Source: Betaproteobacteria bacterium (lineage in GTDB: Bacteria > Pseudomonadota > Gammaproteobacteria > Burkholderiales > Sulfuriferulaceae). Taken from it: a stretch of DNA of 17,046 nt. The stretch covers positions 954 to 17,999 of the forward strand of contig DMQT01000052.1 in the NCBI GenBank assembly GCA_003455595.1. Reading direction: 5' to 3'. Below the pieces are notes generated by a model. That model was not told the origin of the DNA. It worked only from the letters and a program-made list of their open reading frames with translations, and made no database searches. Positions 1-8,185 of the stretch are shown piece after piece. How positions within the stretch are numbered: position 1 is the first letter of the stretch; each line of letters begins with the position of its first letter. The position numbers and the translations under genes are program-made.

Positions 1-558
1 GAAGCGTGATTTCAACGCCTCGATGACGCGTGCAGCGTCGTCCACCGAGAGCGTGGTCTGAGTGACGAAGGCAAGTTTTTCAGCGTCTTTCACTACCAGC
101 GCGGCCACGTCTTGCGGGGTTTCCACCAGGTACATGCCGCCCTGGCTCTGCCCCATGGTGCCTTCGACTTCGGGGTGACCTTTGTGGCCGATCATGATGA
201 TTTCGAGGTCTTTGGCGCGCATCTTGGCGACTTCAACGTGGACTTTGGTGACCAGCGGGCAAGTGGCGTCGAATATCGTTAATCCGCGCGCTTCGGCCTC
301 CTGACGTACCGCCTGCGATACGCCGTGGGCGCTGTAGATCAGGGTGCTACCGGTCGGCACATCAGCCAGGTCTTCAATGAAAATCGCACCTTTGGCTTTG
401 AGGTCATCCACCACGAACTTGTTGTGCACGACTTCGTGGCGCACATAAATGGGCGCACCAAAGCGGGTCAGCGCACGCTCGACGATTTCAATGGCGCGGT
501 CTACTCCGGCGCAGAAGCCACGCGGGTTGGCGAGGAAAATTTGGGTTTGGCTAGTCAT
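1..558 (-). CDS. ispH: 4-hydroxy-3-methylbut-2-enyl diphosphate reductase IspH (N-terminal 186 residues; runs off the left edge)
   Basis: IspH (LytB) is the last enzyme of the MEP isoprenoid pathway; it reduces HMBPP to IPP and DMAPP with a [4Fe-4S] cluster in the cytoplasm. The visible part starts with a strand leading into [12 protein letters not shown], with cluster ligand Cys16, and carries the second ligand Cys100 in [11 protein letters not shown]. His45 (HEVVHN), His128 and Glu130 ([10 protein letters not shown]) match the substrate-binding His41, His124 and Glu126 of the E. coli enzyme at a constant offset of four. The third cysteine lies beyond the window. The ATG at 558 is the only sensible start, because the family begins just before this strand. 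There is no recognisable Shine-Dalgarno sequence upstream. The start lies only 19 bases after the yoeB stop, so the gene is probably read from upstream promoters, including the toxin-antitoxin promoter. Identity is certain. Confidence 0.97.
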   Translation of the reverse strand, partial: MTSQTQIFLANPRGFCAGVDRAIEIVERALTRFGAPIYVRHEVVHNKFVVDDLKAKGAIFIEDLADVPTGSTLIYSAHGVSQAVRQEAEARGLTIFDATCPLVTKVHVEVAKMRAKDLEIIMIGHKGHPEVEGTMGQSQGGMYLVETPQDVAALVVKDAEKLAFVTQTTLSVDDAARVIEALKSRF

Positions 559-577
559 GGCGTGTAATCAAAATGGG

Positions 578-832
578 TCAATAATGGTAACGGCACTGGG
601 CGATCAGCAGACAGCCGTTTTCGATGGCATACACCAGGCGATGTTCCTCGCTAATCCGGCGTGACCAGAACCCGGCGAGGTTGTGGCGCAGCGCTTCGGG
701 TTTGCCGATGCCGTCGAAAGGCGAACGCGTGATGTCATGGATGAGTGCGTTGATGCGTTTGAGCGCGGTTTTATCGGTTTGCTGCCAATATAGATAATCC
801 TGCCAGCCTTGTTCGGCGAATTTAATCTGCAT
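578..832 (-). CDS. yoeB: YoeB-family mRNA interferase toxin
   Basis: An 84-residue protein, exactly the length of E. coli YoeB and alignable to it without gaps. YoeB is a RelE-fold ribosome-dependent endoribonuclease that cleaves mRNA in the A site. The catalytic residues known for the family are all present: Glu46 (GKPEALRH), Arg65 (SEEHRLVY) and the C-terminal His83-Tyr84 (CRYHY end). The signature GFWSRRISEEHRLVYA is also intact, so the toxin looks functional. The start at 832 (MQIKFAEQ) is chosen over an upstream in-frame ATG at 865 because it matches the family start and gives the usual short overlap: it begins 11 bases inside the end of the antitoxin gene, which suggests translational coupling. 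It sits directly upstream of ispH. Confidence 0.95.
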   Translation of the reverse strand: MQIKFAEQGWQDYLYWQQTDKTALKRINALIHDITRSPFDGIGKPEALRHNLAGFWSRRISEEHRLVYAIENGCLLIAQCRYHY

Positions 833-1082
833 CGTGCAGTAGTGCGTGTTCGACGCCCGCGCCACTTCTTAATCCATCCACCGCTGCCATCAGGCGGCGC
901 GCGTTTTCCGGACTGCGCAGCAGATACGCGGTTTCTTCCAGGGCGTTGAAATCTGTCAGCGACATCATGACGACGGGCTTGCCATTCTGGCGTGTCACCA
1001 GCACCGGCGCGCAATCGTCATTCACTTTATCCATAACGTCGGTAAAGTGCTGGCGGGTGTAACTGTAGCTGATTGCATCCAT
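822..1082 (-). CDS. yefM: YefM-family antitoxin (Phd/YefM)
   Basis: An 86-residue Phd/YefM-type antitoxin. The N-terminal half is the DNA-binding and dimerisation domain (ISYSYTRQHF, then PVLVTRQNGKPVVMMSL). The middle motif LEETAYLLRSPENARRLM is nearly identical to E. coli YefM and leads into the C-terminal tail that wraps and neutralises YoeB. Arg10, aligned with an N-terminal arginine of E. coli YefM implicated in operator binding, is present. The start at 1082 has a GAGG ribosome-binding site about ten bases upstream. The gene follows fkpB by 59 bases and overlaps yoeB by 11. YefM and the YefM-YoeB complex normally repress their own promoter through sites containing TGTACA; such a site lies at 1100-1121. 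Within the window this is the only cognate toxin-antitoxin pair. Confidence 0.95.
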   Translation of the reverse strand: MDAISYSYTRQHFTDVMDKVNDDCAPVLVTRQNGKPVVMMSLTDFNALEETAYLLRSPENARRLMAAVDGLRSGAGVEHALLHDAD

Positions 1083-1099
1083 TCTGACCTCGCGCCATT

Positions 1100-1145
1100 A
1101 TTGTACGAATATTTGTACAATACCGCTTTCCGGCAGATGCGTCAA
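1100..1145 (-). promoter_or_regulatory. yefM-yoeB promoter with autoregulatory palindromic operator
   Basis: On the minus strand a -35 box TTGACG (1145-1140, overlapping the fkpB stop codon) is separated by 17 bases from a -10 box TATTGT (1122-1117). This predicts a start near 1110 and a leader of about 28 bases. Overlapping the -10 box is a 22-base palindrome at 1100-1121, with arms ATTGTAC and GTACAAT and a single mismatched pair among 11. It contains the hexamers TGTACG and TGTACA, 12 bases apart. TGTACA is the core element known from the E. coli yefM-yoeB operator, so this is very probably the YefM binding site. The sequence elements are seen directly; the regulation is inferred from the family. 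Confidence 0.8.
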
Positions 1146-1576
1146 TTTTCAGGTTGGCAGTTGATCTTGACGATTTCAACTTCAAATTCAATCGGTAAGT
1201 CCGCCAGTAAGTGATTGAAATCCACGCGGGCATGGCTGTTAGCCACTTCCATCACATGCCCCGCTAGCGTAGTGCCATTGGGCAGGCTGAATTCAATTAC
1301 GCTGTCGCGTTGCGGGGCTGTGCTGAAATCGCTTAGCGGCAGGGTCTGAACCAGCGCCGGGTCGCGCGCGCCGAATGCTTGCGCGGGCTCCAGCAGAAAA
1401 ACATGGCGCTCGCCCGGCGCCAAGCCGATCAGCCATTGCTCCAAGCTGGCGATCAGCGTGCCGTCGCCGAGGGTGAGGCTGATGGGCGCGTCGTCAAAGC
1501 TGCTGTCGATCTCGCCGCCGCCGCGCACGCGCAGGGCGAAATGCAGGCTGAGCGTATCGCCCGGCTGAACGTTCAT
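1142..1576 (-). CDS. fkpB: FKBP-type peptidyl-prolyl cis-trans isomerase FkpB (SlpA-like)
   Basis: A 144-residue cytoplasmic FKBP-type prolyl isomerase of the SlpA/FkpB branch (E. coli protein 149 residues). The FKBP core is visible at the N-terminus (VQPGDTLSLHFALRV, then LGDGTLIASLEQWLIGL and GERHVFLLEPAQAFG). It is followed by the insert-in-flap chaperone region and the C-terminal VDFNHLLADLPIEFEVEIV, where NHPLAG-type wording is typical of the family. I place the start at 1576 (MNVQPGD) rather than the in-frame ATG at 1612, because 1576 forms a 4-base ATGA overlap with the lspA stop and matches homologue length. The gene lies in its usual place between lspA and ispH, but here a toxin-antitoxin module separates it from ispH. 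Confidence 0.94.
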   Translation of the reverse strand: MNVQPGDTLSLHFALRVRGGGEIDSSFDDAPISLTLGDGTLIASLEQWLIGLAPGERHVFLLEPAQAFGARDPALVQTLPLSDFSTAPQRDSVIEFSLPNGTTLAGHVMEVANSHARVDFNHLLADLPIEFEVEIVKINCQPEN

Positions 1577-2049
1577 GCCTTGTGCGGCTGGGGTTTGTGC
1601 AAGCTGTCCCACACCAGTATCGCCGCGCCGATGGTGATGGCAGAGTCGGCGACGTTGAACGCGGGCCAGTAATGCTGGTTGATGTGAAAGTAGAGAAAGT
1701 CCACCACGTAGCCGTACACGATGCGGTCGATCAGATTGCCCAGTGCGCCGCCCAGAATCAGACTCAAGGCGAGCTTAAACAGCACGCTGCCAGCGGGTTT
1801 GCGCAGCAGGTAGACGATAACGATGGAGGCAACCGTCGCGATGGTGATGAAAAAAGCACGTTGCCAGCCCGCCTGGTTGGCAAACAGGCTGAATGCTGCG
1901 CCGGTATTGTGCGCGCGCACCAAATCGAAAAATGACGTGACCTGGATGTAATCGCCAAGCATGAACACCTGCATCACCAGGTATTTGCTGAGTTGGTCGA
2001 GCGCAATAATCAATGCGGCGACGGTTAAACCTTGTTTCAGTTTAGGCAT
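1573..2049 (-). CDS. lspA: Lipoprotein signal peptidase (signal peptidase II)
   Basis: A 158-residue inner-membrane aspartic peptidase that removes the signal peptide of diacylglyceryl-modified prolipoproteins. Four hydrophobic helices are visible. Family motifs are DQLSK near the N-terminus, [11 protein letters not shown] (about 46-56), [11 protein letters not shown] (100-110) with catalytic Asp117 in YVVDFL, and NVADSAI with catalytic Asp135; the 18-residue spacing equals that of E. coli Asp123/Asp141. The start at 2049 (MPKLKQG) is preferred over an upstream in-frame ATG at 2205, because the extra 52 residues are non-hydrophobic, lie antiparallel to nothing known in the family, and merely re-read the ileS 3' end. 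It overlaps the ileS stop by 8 bases and fkpB by 4, which indicates translational coupling. Confidence 0.96.
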   Translation of the reverse strand: MPKLKQGLTVAALIIALDQLSKYLVMQVFMLGDYIQVTSFFDLVRAHNTGAAFSLFANQAGWQRAFFITIATVASIVIVYLLRKPAGSVLFKLALSLILGGALGNLIDRIVYGYVVDFLYFHINQHYWPAFNVADSAITIGAAILVWDSLHKPQPHKA

Positions 2050-4810
2050 GGTGTCGGGTCTCACCTTGGGCAAATAGGTTGCTATGACAGCGGCCACACA
2101 GGCCGGGGTGGTCGGCTTGGTAGCCGACGTCGCTGCGATAATGCCAGCAGCGCTCGCATTTGGGTTGTGCACTGGGCTGGGCGTGGATAGCGGGCTCGCC
2201 TTCAATTAGGGTGGCGGCTGAGGTGATGAGCACAAAGCGCAGATCGTCACCCAGCGCGGCCAGTGTCCGATATTGATCGCCGCTGGTGTGCAGGCTGACT
2301 TCGGCTTGTAGGGATGAGCCAATTTCACCGGCCGCGCGCAGGGTTTCCAGGTGTTTGCGCACGTCCGCCAGACTGGTGCGGATGAGCGGCCATTGCTCAC
2401 CCAGTTGCGCCGCGTCGGCAGGTACCGGCACAGTATGCCAGCCGTGCAGGAAGATGCTGTCGTCTGCGTCGTGCACCAGTTGTTGCCAGACTTCTTCGCC
2501 AGTGAAACTGAGGAACGGCGCCATTAGCCGCGCCAGGGTGTGGGTGATATGGTGCAATGCGTTTTGCGCCGAACGCCGTGCGTGGGAATCTGCTGCCGTG
2601 GTGTAGAGCCGGTCCTTGAGAATATCCAGATAAAAGCCGCCCAGGTCTTCCGAGCAGAAGTGGTGCAGGCGCTGGGCAATCTGGTGGAACTCATAGCGTT
2701 CATACGCGGCCAGAACTTCAGTCTGGAACTCGGTCAGCATGACCATGGCGTAGCGGTCGAGGTCTATCCATTCGTCCACTGGCAAGCTGTGTTTGGCTGG
2801 ATCGAAATCGGCCAGATTCGCCAGTAGAAAACGTAGCGTGTTACGGATGCGGCGATAGGTGTCGGCGACGCGCTTGAGAATCTCGTCGGAGATGGTGAGC
2901 TCGCCGGAATAGTCGGTGGACGCCACCCACAGGCGCAGGATGTCGGCACCGTAGGTGTCCATCACCTTTTGCGGCGCGACCACGTTGCCCTTGGACTTGC
3001 TCATCTTGTGACCCTTGGCGTCCACCACGAAACCATGCGTGAGCAGGGCGCGGTAGGGTGCCTTGCCATCGGTGGCGCAGCCGGTGAGCAGGCTGGACTG
3101 GAACCAGCCGCGATGCTGGTCGGAGCCTTCGAGATACAGATCAGCCGGATAGGCGAGTTCCGGGCGTTGTTTGAGCACGCAGGCGTGGGTCACGCCCGAA
3201 TCGAACCACACATCGAGCGTATCGGTGACTTTTTTGTACTCGCTGGCGTCCTCGCCCAGTAGTTCGGCGGCGTCGAGGCTGAACCAGGCCTCAATGCCGG
3301 TGTGCTCGACGCGTTGCGCTGCCGCTTCAATCAGCTCGGCAGTCCGCGGATGCAGTTCGCCGCTTTCCTTGTGGACGAACAGCGGCATCGGCACACCCCA
3401 GTTGCGCTGGCGCGACACGCACCAGTCGGGGCGGTTCTTCATCATGGCTTCGAGTCGGGCACGGCCCCAAGCCGGGAAAAATGCGGTGTCATCGACCGCG
3501 CGCATGGCATTGTCGCGCAGGCTGATGTGGTTCGCCCCGGTTTTGTCCATGCCGATGAACCACTGATGCGTGGCGCGGAAGATGATCGGCGTTTTGTGAC
3601 GCCAGCAGTGCGGATAGCTGTGTAGCAGTTTTTCGTTGGCGAGCAAGTGGCCGCTGGCGGCGAGGGCCTCGACCACGGTTTTGTTGCCCTGCCACACGCT
3701 TTGGCCGCCGACCAGCGGGATGCTGGCGAAGAATTTGCCGTCATCGCCAACCGGATTGTCCACAGCCAACTGGTATTTGAGGCCGATTTGATAGTCGTCC
3801 ACGCCATGTGCCGGCGCGGTATGAACCAGCCCGGTACCTGCTTCCAGCGTGACGTGTTCGCCGCAGATCACCGGTACGGTGCGTTCCAGGAACGGGTGGT
3901 GCAGCTGCAAAAGCTCGAGTGTGCTGCCGCTGCATTGGCCAATGCGTTCTACCGATTCGAAGTCATATCGCTTGAGCGCGGCATCGGCCAGTTCGTGCGC
4001 CAGAATGAGAACACCCTTGGGCGTCCGGATCAGGTCATAAGTGAAATCCGGCTGTACGGACACCGCCTGATTGGCGGGTAGTGTCCACGGCGTGGTGGTC
4101 CAGATTACCGCATAAACGGGTTCAGACATCACCGGCAAGCCGACACGCCGAGCGAAATCGGCGTTGTCCACGACTTCAAACGCTACATCAATCGCAGCCG
4201 AGATTTTGTCTTCGTATTCGACTTCGGCCTCGGCCAGCGCCGAGCCGCAATCGACGCACCAGTGCACCGGCTTGGCACCCTGGTACAGATAGCCGTTGGC
4301 GAGGATGGTGCCGAGCGTGCGCATAATGCCGGCCTCAAACGCGAAATCCATGGTGCGATAAGGGTGATCCCAGTCGCCCAGCACGCCGAGGCGGATGAAG
4401 TCGGCTTTCTGGCGCTCAATCTGGGTCGCGGCGTAGTCGCGGCACAACGCGCGGAACTGCGCAGCGGGGATGGCTTTGCCATGGGTTTTTTCAACCTGCA
4501 GCTCGATCGGCAGGCCGTGGCAATCCCAGCCCGGCACGTAGGGTGCATCGAAACCCGCCAGCGTCTTGCTTTTGACGATGATGTCCTTGAGGATTTTATT
4601 CACCGCATGGCCGATGTGAATGTCGCCGTTGGCATACGGCGGGCCGTCGTGCAGGATGAATTTTGGGCGTCCGGCACTGGCTGCACGGATCTGTTCGTAG
4701 CGCTTTTTGTCGCGCCATTGGGCAAGCCAGCCTGGCTCCCGCTTGGCAAGGTCGCCGCGCATCGGGAAAGGCGTGTCGGGTAGATTCAAGGTGTCTTTAT
4801 AGTCGGGCAT
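2042..4810 (-). CDS. ileS: Isoleucyl-tRNA synthetase
   Basis: A 922-residue class I aminoacyl-tRNA synthetase that charges tRNA-Ile (E. coli enzyme 938). Domains in order: a Rossmann catalytic core with [12 protein letters not shown] (HIGH at 65-68); the CP1 editing domain ([13 protein letters not shown] near 238-250 and [16 protein letters not shown] near 326-340); [10 protein letters not shown] (about 465-474); the KMSKS loop at 602-606; the anticodon-binding helical domain; and a C-terminal zinc finger with Cys885, Cys888, Cys905 and Cys908. This zinc-finger form is the usual bacterial type rather than the mupirocin-resistant IleS2 form. The start at 4810 ([11 protein letters not shown]) fits the family; the open frame upstream to 4978 is low-complexity read-through of the ribF end. 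No strong ribosome-binding site is visible. It follows ribF by 32 bases. Confidence 0.97.
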   Translation of the reverse strand: MPDYKDTLNLPDTPFPMRGDLAKREPGWLAQWRDKKRYEQIRAASAGRPKFILHDGPPYANGDIHIGHAVNKILKDIIVKSKTLAGFDAPYVPGWDCHGLPIELQVEKTHGKAIPAAQFRALCRDYAATQIERQKADFIRLGVLGDWDHPYRTMDFAFEAGIMRTLGTILANGYLYQGAKPVHWCVDCGSALAEAEVEYEDKISAAIDVAFEVVDNADFARRVGLPVMSEPVYAVIWTTTPWTLPANQAVSVQPDFTYDLIRTPKGVLILAHELADAALKRYDFESVERIGQCSGSTLELLQLHHPFLERTVPVICGEHVTLEAGTGLVHTAPAHGVDDYQIGLKYQLAVDNPVGDDGKFFASIPLVGGQSVWQGNKTVVEALAASGHLLANEKLLHSYPHCWRHKTPIIFRATHQWFIGMDKTGANHISLRDNAMRAVDDTAFFPAWGRARLEAMMKNRPDWCVSRQRNWGVPMPLFVHKESGELHPRTAELIEAAAQRVEHTGIEAWFSLDAAELLGEDASEYKKVTDTLDVWFDSGVTHACVLKQRPELAYPADLYLEGSDQHRGWFQSSLLTGCATDGKAPYRALLTHGFVVDAKGHKMSKSKGNVVAPQKVMDTYGADILRLWVASTDYSGELTISDEILKRVADTYRRIRNTLRFLLANLADFDPAKHSLPVDEWIDLDRYAMVMLTEFQTEVLAAYERYEFHQIAQRLHHFCSEDLGGFYLDILKDRLYTTAADSHARRSAQNALHHITHTLARLMAPFLSFTGEEVWQQLVHDADDSIFLHGWHTVPVPADAAQLGEQWPLIRTSLADVRKHLETLRAAGEIGSSLQAEVSLHTSGDQYRTLAALGDDLRFVLITSAATLIEGEPAIHAQPSAQPKCERCWHYRSDVGYQADHPGLCGRCHSNLFAQGETRHHA

Positions 4811-4842
4811 GTTGGATGTTGTAGCACGCAATCTGAACAGTA

Positions 4843-5787
4843 TTAAGGGGTTGGGGTCAGCGTGGCAAGCTGAAAATACTGCCTGGCCTTTGCCACGTCC
4901 TGGGCAATCTGTGTCACCAGCGCGGGCAGGTCGTCGTATTTTTCTTCGTCGCGCAGTTTGGACAAAAAGTCCACACACACGTGTTGCCCGTAAATACTGC
5001 GGTCGAAATCAAACAGATGGACTTCGAGTACCGGTTGGGCGTTTTGTTTGACCGTTGGGCGCACGCCCAGGCTGGCGACGCCGGGCAGCGGTGTGTCGGC
5101 AAGGCCGCGCACCTGCACGACAAAAATGCCGCTGAGCGGTGGACGGTTGTGCTTGATCTGGATATTGGCGGTGGGATAGCCGAGTTCGCGGCCGAGTTTG
5201 TCGCCGTCCACTACCCGACCGCTGATGCTGTAAGGCCGTCCTAGCAGGCGAGTGGCAAGCGCCAGATCACCATTGGCGAGGGCTTCACGCACAGCTGTGC
5301 TGGAGATGCGCAAGCTGTCGAATGTAATGCTCTCCATCGCAGCGACTGCCATGCCGTGTTGTGCGCCATGGGTTTGCAAAAAGGCAAAATCGCCTGCGCG
5401 CCTGGCACCGAAACGAAAATCATCGCCGATCAGCACGTATTCGGCGTGCAGGCTGTTGAGCAGAATCTGGTCGATGAAAGTGGCCGCAGAAAGTTGCGAA
5501 AAGGCCTGGTTGAAGGCGCAAATGTGAACGTGCTCAATCTCGCATTCGCGCAACATTTGCAGTTTTTCGCGCAGGCTGGAAAGCCGTGCCGGGGCTTTGT
5601 CCGGGGCAAAAAATTCACGCGGATGCGGTTCGAAGGTGACTGCACAGGGCACCAGGCCGCGTCGGCGCGCGGTTTCCACCAGGCGTTGCAGCATGGCGCG
5701 GTGCCCGAGGTGGACACCGTCGAAATTGCCGATCGTCACTGCGCTGGGTTGCGCGGTGACGGGCATGAGGCCATGCGTAATGCGCAT
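4843..5787 (-). CDS. ribF: Bifunctional riboflavin kinase/FAD synthetase
   Basis: A 314-residue enzyme (E. coli 313) that phosphorylates riboflavin to FMN and then adenylates it to FAD. The N-terminal nucleotidyltransferase domain has [13 protein letters not shown] (17-29) and [11 protein letters not shown] (161-171). The C-terminal riboflavin kinase domain has [20 protein letters not shown] ending at 209, with the PTAN motif, and LEVHLFDFD with the likely catalytic Glu255. Two ATGs compete: 5808 and 5787. I choose 5787 (MRITHG) because it aligns with the family start (E. coli begins MKLIRG) and because the promoter at 5822-5851 would leave only about seven bases ahead of 5808. Neither has a clear ribosome-binding site. 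Confidence 0.95.
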   Translation of the reverse strand: MRITHGLMPVTAQPSAVTIGNFDGVHLGHRAMLQRLVETARRRGLVPCAVTFEPHPREFFAPDKAPARLSSLREKLQMLRECEIEHVHICAFNQAFSQLSAATFIDQILLNSLHAEYVLIGDDFRFGARRAGDFAFLQTHGAQHGMAVAAMESITFDSLRISSTAVREALANGDLALATRLLGRPYSISGRVVDGDKLGRELGYPTANIQIKHNRPPLSGIFVVQVRGLADTPLPGVASLGVRPTVKQNAQPVLEVHLFDFDRSIYGQHVCVDFLSKLRDEEKYDDLPALVTQIAQDVAKARQYFQLATLTPTP

Positions 5788-5821
5788 TGTGGAATCGGCT
5801 GAAAGCATTTGAAAAGGCTGG

Positions 5822-5851
5822 ATTTTAGCGTTGCTTCAATAGAATGGTCAA
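5822..5851 (-). promoter_or_regulatory. Sigma-70-type promoter for ribF-ileS-lspA-fkpB
   Basis: Reading the minus strand, TTGACC (5851-5846) is followed after 18 bases by TAAAAT (5827-5822), five of six matches to consensus in each box. It sits in the 68-base gap between murJ and ribF, just after the murJ stop codon. The predicted transcription start near 5815 would give the ribF ATG at 5787 a leader of about 28 bases. It suggests that ribF-ileS-lspA-fkpB is transcribed at least partly independently of murJ. Confidence 0.65.
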
Positions 5852-5855
5852 AGCT

Positions 5856-7391
5856 TCAGGCAGTGCGGCGCATAAACTGGGCCGGGCGCATGCCGACGAG
5901 CCAGAGCGTGCCGAAATAACTGCCTGCACCTAGCACCACCAGTCCTGCAAGGTGGACGACGCGTTGCGTGAAGTGACCATGCAGCCAGCGCGCTTCGCCC
6001 GCCATGCCAAACCACAGTGCAACACTCATCACGACCAGCGCCAGAGCAACTTTCAGGAAATACCTCCGCCAGCCCGGACGTGGTTGGTAAATGCCTTGAC
6101 TGCGCAATTTCCATAACAGCAATGAAGCGTTGAGGCAGGCACCCAGGCCGATGGACAACGCCAGCCCTGCGTGTTGCAGTTTCCATACTAACATCAGGTT
6201 CATAGCCTGGGTGGCGAACAGGGTGATGACCGCAATCTTGACCGGGGTGCGGATATTTTGCCGGGCATAAAAACCAGGAGCCAGGATTTTGATCATAATC
6301 AGGCCGAGCAGTCCGAGGCTATAGGCGACCAGCGCTTGCTGGGTCATGAAGACGTCGTTGGCGTTGAATTTGCCATACATAAACAGCGTGCTGATGAGCG
6401 GCACCGCGAGTATGGCAAGGGCAGCAGCGGCGGGCAGCGCCAGCATGAGCGTCAGGCGCAGACCCCAGTCGAGCAGGTGCGAATATTGGGCAGGATCATT
6501 GTCGGCGTAATGTTTGGCCAGGCTGGGCAGCAGGATGGTGCCGAGCGCCACGCCCAGCATGCCGGTGGGGAATTCCATCAGGCGATCGGCGTAATACAGC
6601 CAGGAGACGCTGCCAGTAGCCAGAAATGAAGCAAAAATGGTGTTGATGAGTAGCGAAATCTGCGCGATGGAAACGCCAAACAAAGCGGGTCCCATCAACT
6701 TGAGAATGCGCCAGACCCCTTCGTCTTTAAGCTCGATGCGAAAGCGTGGCATCAGGCCAAGCTGCTTCAGAAAGGGGACCTGTAACAACAATTGCAGCAC
6801 ACCGCCCAGCATGACACCCCAAGCCAGCGCCATGGCAGGCGTTTCCAGATGCGGGGCGAGCCATAGCGCGGCGGCGATGGTCGCCACGTTGAGCAGCACC
6901 GGGGTAAACGCGGGCACGGAAAAACGGCTATAGGTATTCAGAATGCCGCCCGCCAGCGACACCAGCGAAATGAGCAGGATGTAGGGGAAAATGATGCGCA
7001 GCATCGACACCGTGACGGCGAATTTTTCCGACTCGTCGATAAAACCGGGCGCGCTGATGTATACCACCACAGGCGCGGCCAGCACGCCGATCAACGTCAC
7101 CACCAGTAGCGCCAGAAACAGCAGCGTGGCGACGTGGTCAATCAACAGTTTGGTGTCGTCGTGGCCACGGCGATTCTTGTATTCCGCCAGAATTGGCACG
7201 AAGGCCTGTGAGAAAGCGCCTTCGGCAAACAGTCGCCGCAACAGGTTGGGAATCTTGAAGGCGACGAAAAAAGCGTCGGTGTAAATACCCGCGCCGAAGC
7301 TGCGTGCGATTACGGCATCGCGTACGAAGCCCAAGATGCGCGAAAGCAGGGTCATGCTGCTGACTTTAGCCAGGGCTCTAAGCAGATTCAT
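5856..7391 (-). CDS. murJ: Lipid II flippase MurJ (MviN)
   Basis: A 511-residue polytopic membrane protein of the MOP superfamily, the same length as E. coli MurJ, that flips lipid II across the inner membrane for peptidoglycan synthesis. About fourteen hydrophobic helices are visible through the whole length. The N-terminal signature SRILGFVRDAVIARSFG is present, and Arg18, Arg24 and Arg52 stand at the positions of functionally important arginines in E. coli. The start at 7391 (MNLLRALAKVSS) is chosen over the in-frame ATG at 7430 because it matches the family and the E. coli length. Here murJ is divergent from rpsT and heads the ribF-ileS cluster; in E. coli rpsT lies directly next to ribF. 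Confidence 0.95.
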   Translation of the reverse strand: MNLLRALAKVSSMTLLSRILGFVRDAVIARSFGAGIYTDAFFVAFKIPNLLRRLFAEGAFSQAFVPILAEYKNRRGHDDTKLLIDHVATLLFLALLVVTLIGVLAAPVVVYISAPGFIDESEKFAVTVSMLRIIFPYILLISLVSLAGGILNTYSRFSVPAFTPVLLNVATIAAALWLAPHLETPAMALAWGVMLGGVLQLLLQVPFLKQLGLMPRFRIELKDEGVWRILKLMGPALFGVSIAQISLLINTIFASFLATGSVSWLYYADRLMEFPTGMLGVALGTILLPSLAKHYADNDPAQYSHLLDWGLRLTLMLALPAAAALAILAVPLISTLFMYGKFNANDVFMTQQALVAYSLGLLGLIMIKILAPGFYARQNIRTPVKIAVITLFATQAMNLMLVWKLQHAGLALSIGLGACLNASLLLWKLRSQGIYQPRPGWRRYFLKVALALVVMSVALWFGMAGEARWLHGHFTQRVVHLAGLVVLGAGSYFGTLWLVGMRPAQFMRRTA

Positions 7392-7466
7392 GGAGTGTGG
7401 GTAGGCGGATGTAAGGTAGAGCAGCCGCAATGGTATAGATAAAGGCGGGCCGCCGCCAGATTAGAC

Positions 7467-7495
7467 TTGCGGTATACGGTTGAGGTCTCTATAAT
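7467..7495 (+). promoter_or_regulatory. rpsT promoter
   Basis: A perfect -10 box TATAAT (7490-7495) lies 17 bases downstream of a partial -35 box TTGCGG (7467-7472). The predicted start near 7502 leaves a leader of about 30 bases containing the ribosome-binding site AGGA at 7521-7524. This 142-base gap (7392-7533) is the divergent murJ/rpsT spacer; no equally good promoter towards murJ was found in it. Confidence 0.75.
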
Positions 7496-7533
7496 CTCGT
7501 GTTTTAGAAAACCCAAGCACAGGATTCCATATT

Positions 7534-7797
7534 ATGGCAAACACCGCACAAGCCAGAAAGCGCGCCAGACAAAACGACAAGCAGCGTGCTCACAATGCCG
7601 CCTTGCGTTCTACGCTGCGTACTGCAATCAAGAAAGTACAAAAAGCTGTACTGGCTGGCGACAAGAACGCTGCGCAATCCATTTTCACGGATTCCATGAG
7701 CGTAATCGACAGCATTGCTGACAAGCGCATCATTCACAAGAACAAAGCCTCGCGTCACAAGAGCCGCCTGTCTTCCGCTGTCAAGGCCATGGCCTGA
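7534..7797 (+). CDS. rpsT: 30S ribosomal protein S20
   Basis: An 87-residue, very basic protein that is the standard length for bS20, which binds 16S rRNA near helices 9 and 44 in the 30S subunit. The beginning [20 protein letters not shown] and the later [11 protein letters not shown] and [17 protein letters not shown] are diagnostic. The ATG at 7534 has an AGGA ribosome-binding site nine bases upstream. The gene is monocistronic: it has its own promoter, a hairpin right after the stop, and a convergent neighbour. rpsT next to the ribF-ileS cluster is a conserved proteobacterial arrangement, here with murJ in between. Confidence 0.97.
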   Translation: MANTAQARKRARQNDKQRAHNAALRSTLRTAIKKVQKAVLAGDKNAAQSIFTDSMSVIDSIADKRIIHKNKASRHKSRLSSAVKAMA

Positions 7798-7807
7798 TTG
7801 TCTCTAC

Positions 7808-7829
7808 CGCCCGGGTGATTTACCGGGCG
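7808..7829 (+). terminator. Hairpin after rpsT (likely terminator)
   Basis: Eleven bases after the rpsT stop, CGCCCGG (7808-7814) pairs perfectly with CCGGGCG (7823-7829) around an eight-base loop. The following bases GTTCTGT are only weakly T-rich, so termination may be imperfect or shared with the second hairpin at 7866-7889. Confidence 0.55.
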
Positions 7830-7865
7830 CGTTCTGTAATACCCTAAAAAAATTAGTTATGCGTT

Positions 7866-7896
7866 AGCCAAGCCTTGAATGGCTAGGCTTGTTTTT
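7866..7896 (+). terminator. Second hairpin between convergent rpsT and DUF3579 genes
   Basis: AGCCAAGCC (7866-7874) pairs with GGCTAGGCT (7881-7889) with one central mismatch and a six-base loop, followed on the plus strand by TGTTTTTG (7890-7897). The right arm contains the stop codon of the convergent DUF3579 gene (7883-7885). It fits an intrinsic terminator for rpsT transcripts that escape the first hairpin. Confidence 0.6.
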
Positions 7897-8185
7897 GTTC
7901 GTCCGGATTGGCTGGATCAAGTATCTGCAGGTCGTTTTCCCGCGCGAAGCCCATCAGGAATGAGTACGCGCCAGGCTGTTCCTGCTGCAGGATTTTGTCC
8001 ACCACAACGCATTTGATCCCGTCCAGAGTAATCGGACGTACATGGGGGGAATAACTCATGCGATGGTCTTCGCCATAAGTGGATAGCACACCTGATAAGC
8101 GCTCCGCCCAGTCGCTGGGACGAAAGGTGCGCCCGGAAGAGGTGAGGCCCTGGATGACAAGTTCGTTTTGCGTCAGCTCTGACAT
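7883..8185 (-). CDS. DUF3579 family protein (function unknown)
   Basis: A 100-residue protein matching my memory of the DUF3579 family, small soluble proteins found mainly in betaproteobacteria and commonly encoded between rpsT and the arginine genes. Recognisable wording is LVIQGLTSSGRTFRPSDWAERL at the N-terminus, then YSPHVRPITLDGIKCVVVD and a C-terminal FLMGFARENDLQIL. No signal peptide, membrane helix, metal-binding cluster or known catalytic motif is visible. The start at 8185 (MSELTQNE) is followed by the conserved block within ten residues, which supports it. It converges on rpsT and diverges from the miniprotein/PuuD-like/sodB group. No function can be assigned from the sequence. Confidence 0.85.
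   Translation of the reverse strand: MSELTQNELVIQGLTSSGRTFRPSDWAERLSGVLSTYGEDHRMSYSPHVRPITLDGIKCVVVDKILQQEQPGAYSFLMGFARENDLQILDPANPDEQKQA

Noticed and set aside
833..865. Upstream ATG of yoeB giving an 11-residue extension
   Set aside because: The ATG at 832 aligns exactly with E. coli YoeB residue 1 and gives the usual 84 residues.
2050..2205. 52-residue N-terminal extension of lspA
   Set aside because: It re-reads the ileS 3' end in another frame, is unlike any LspA, and the internal ATG at 2049 matches family length and forms a short overlap.
4262..4783. 173-codon plus-strand frame opposite the start of ileS
   Set aside because: It is antisense to the IleRS catalytic core, whose motifs are intact; no protein family is recognisable in the plus-strand frame.
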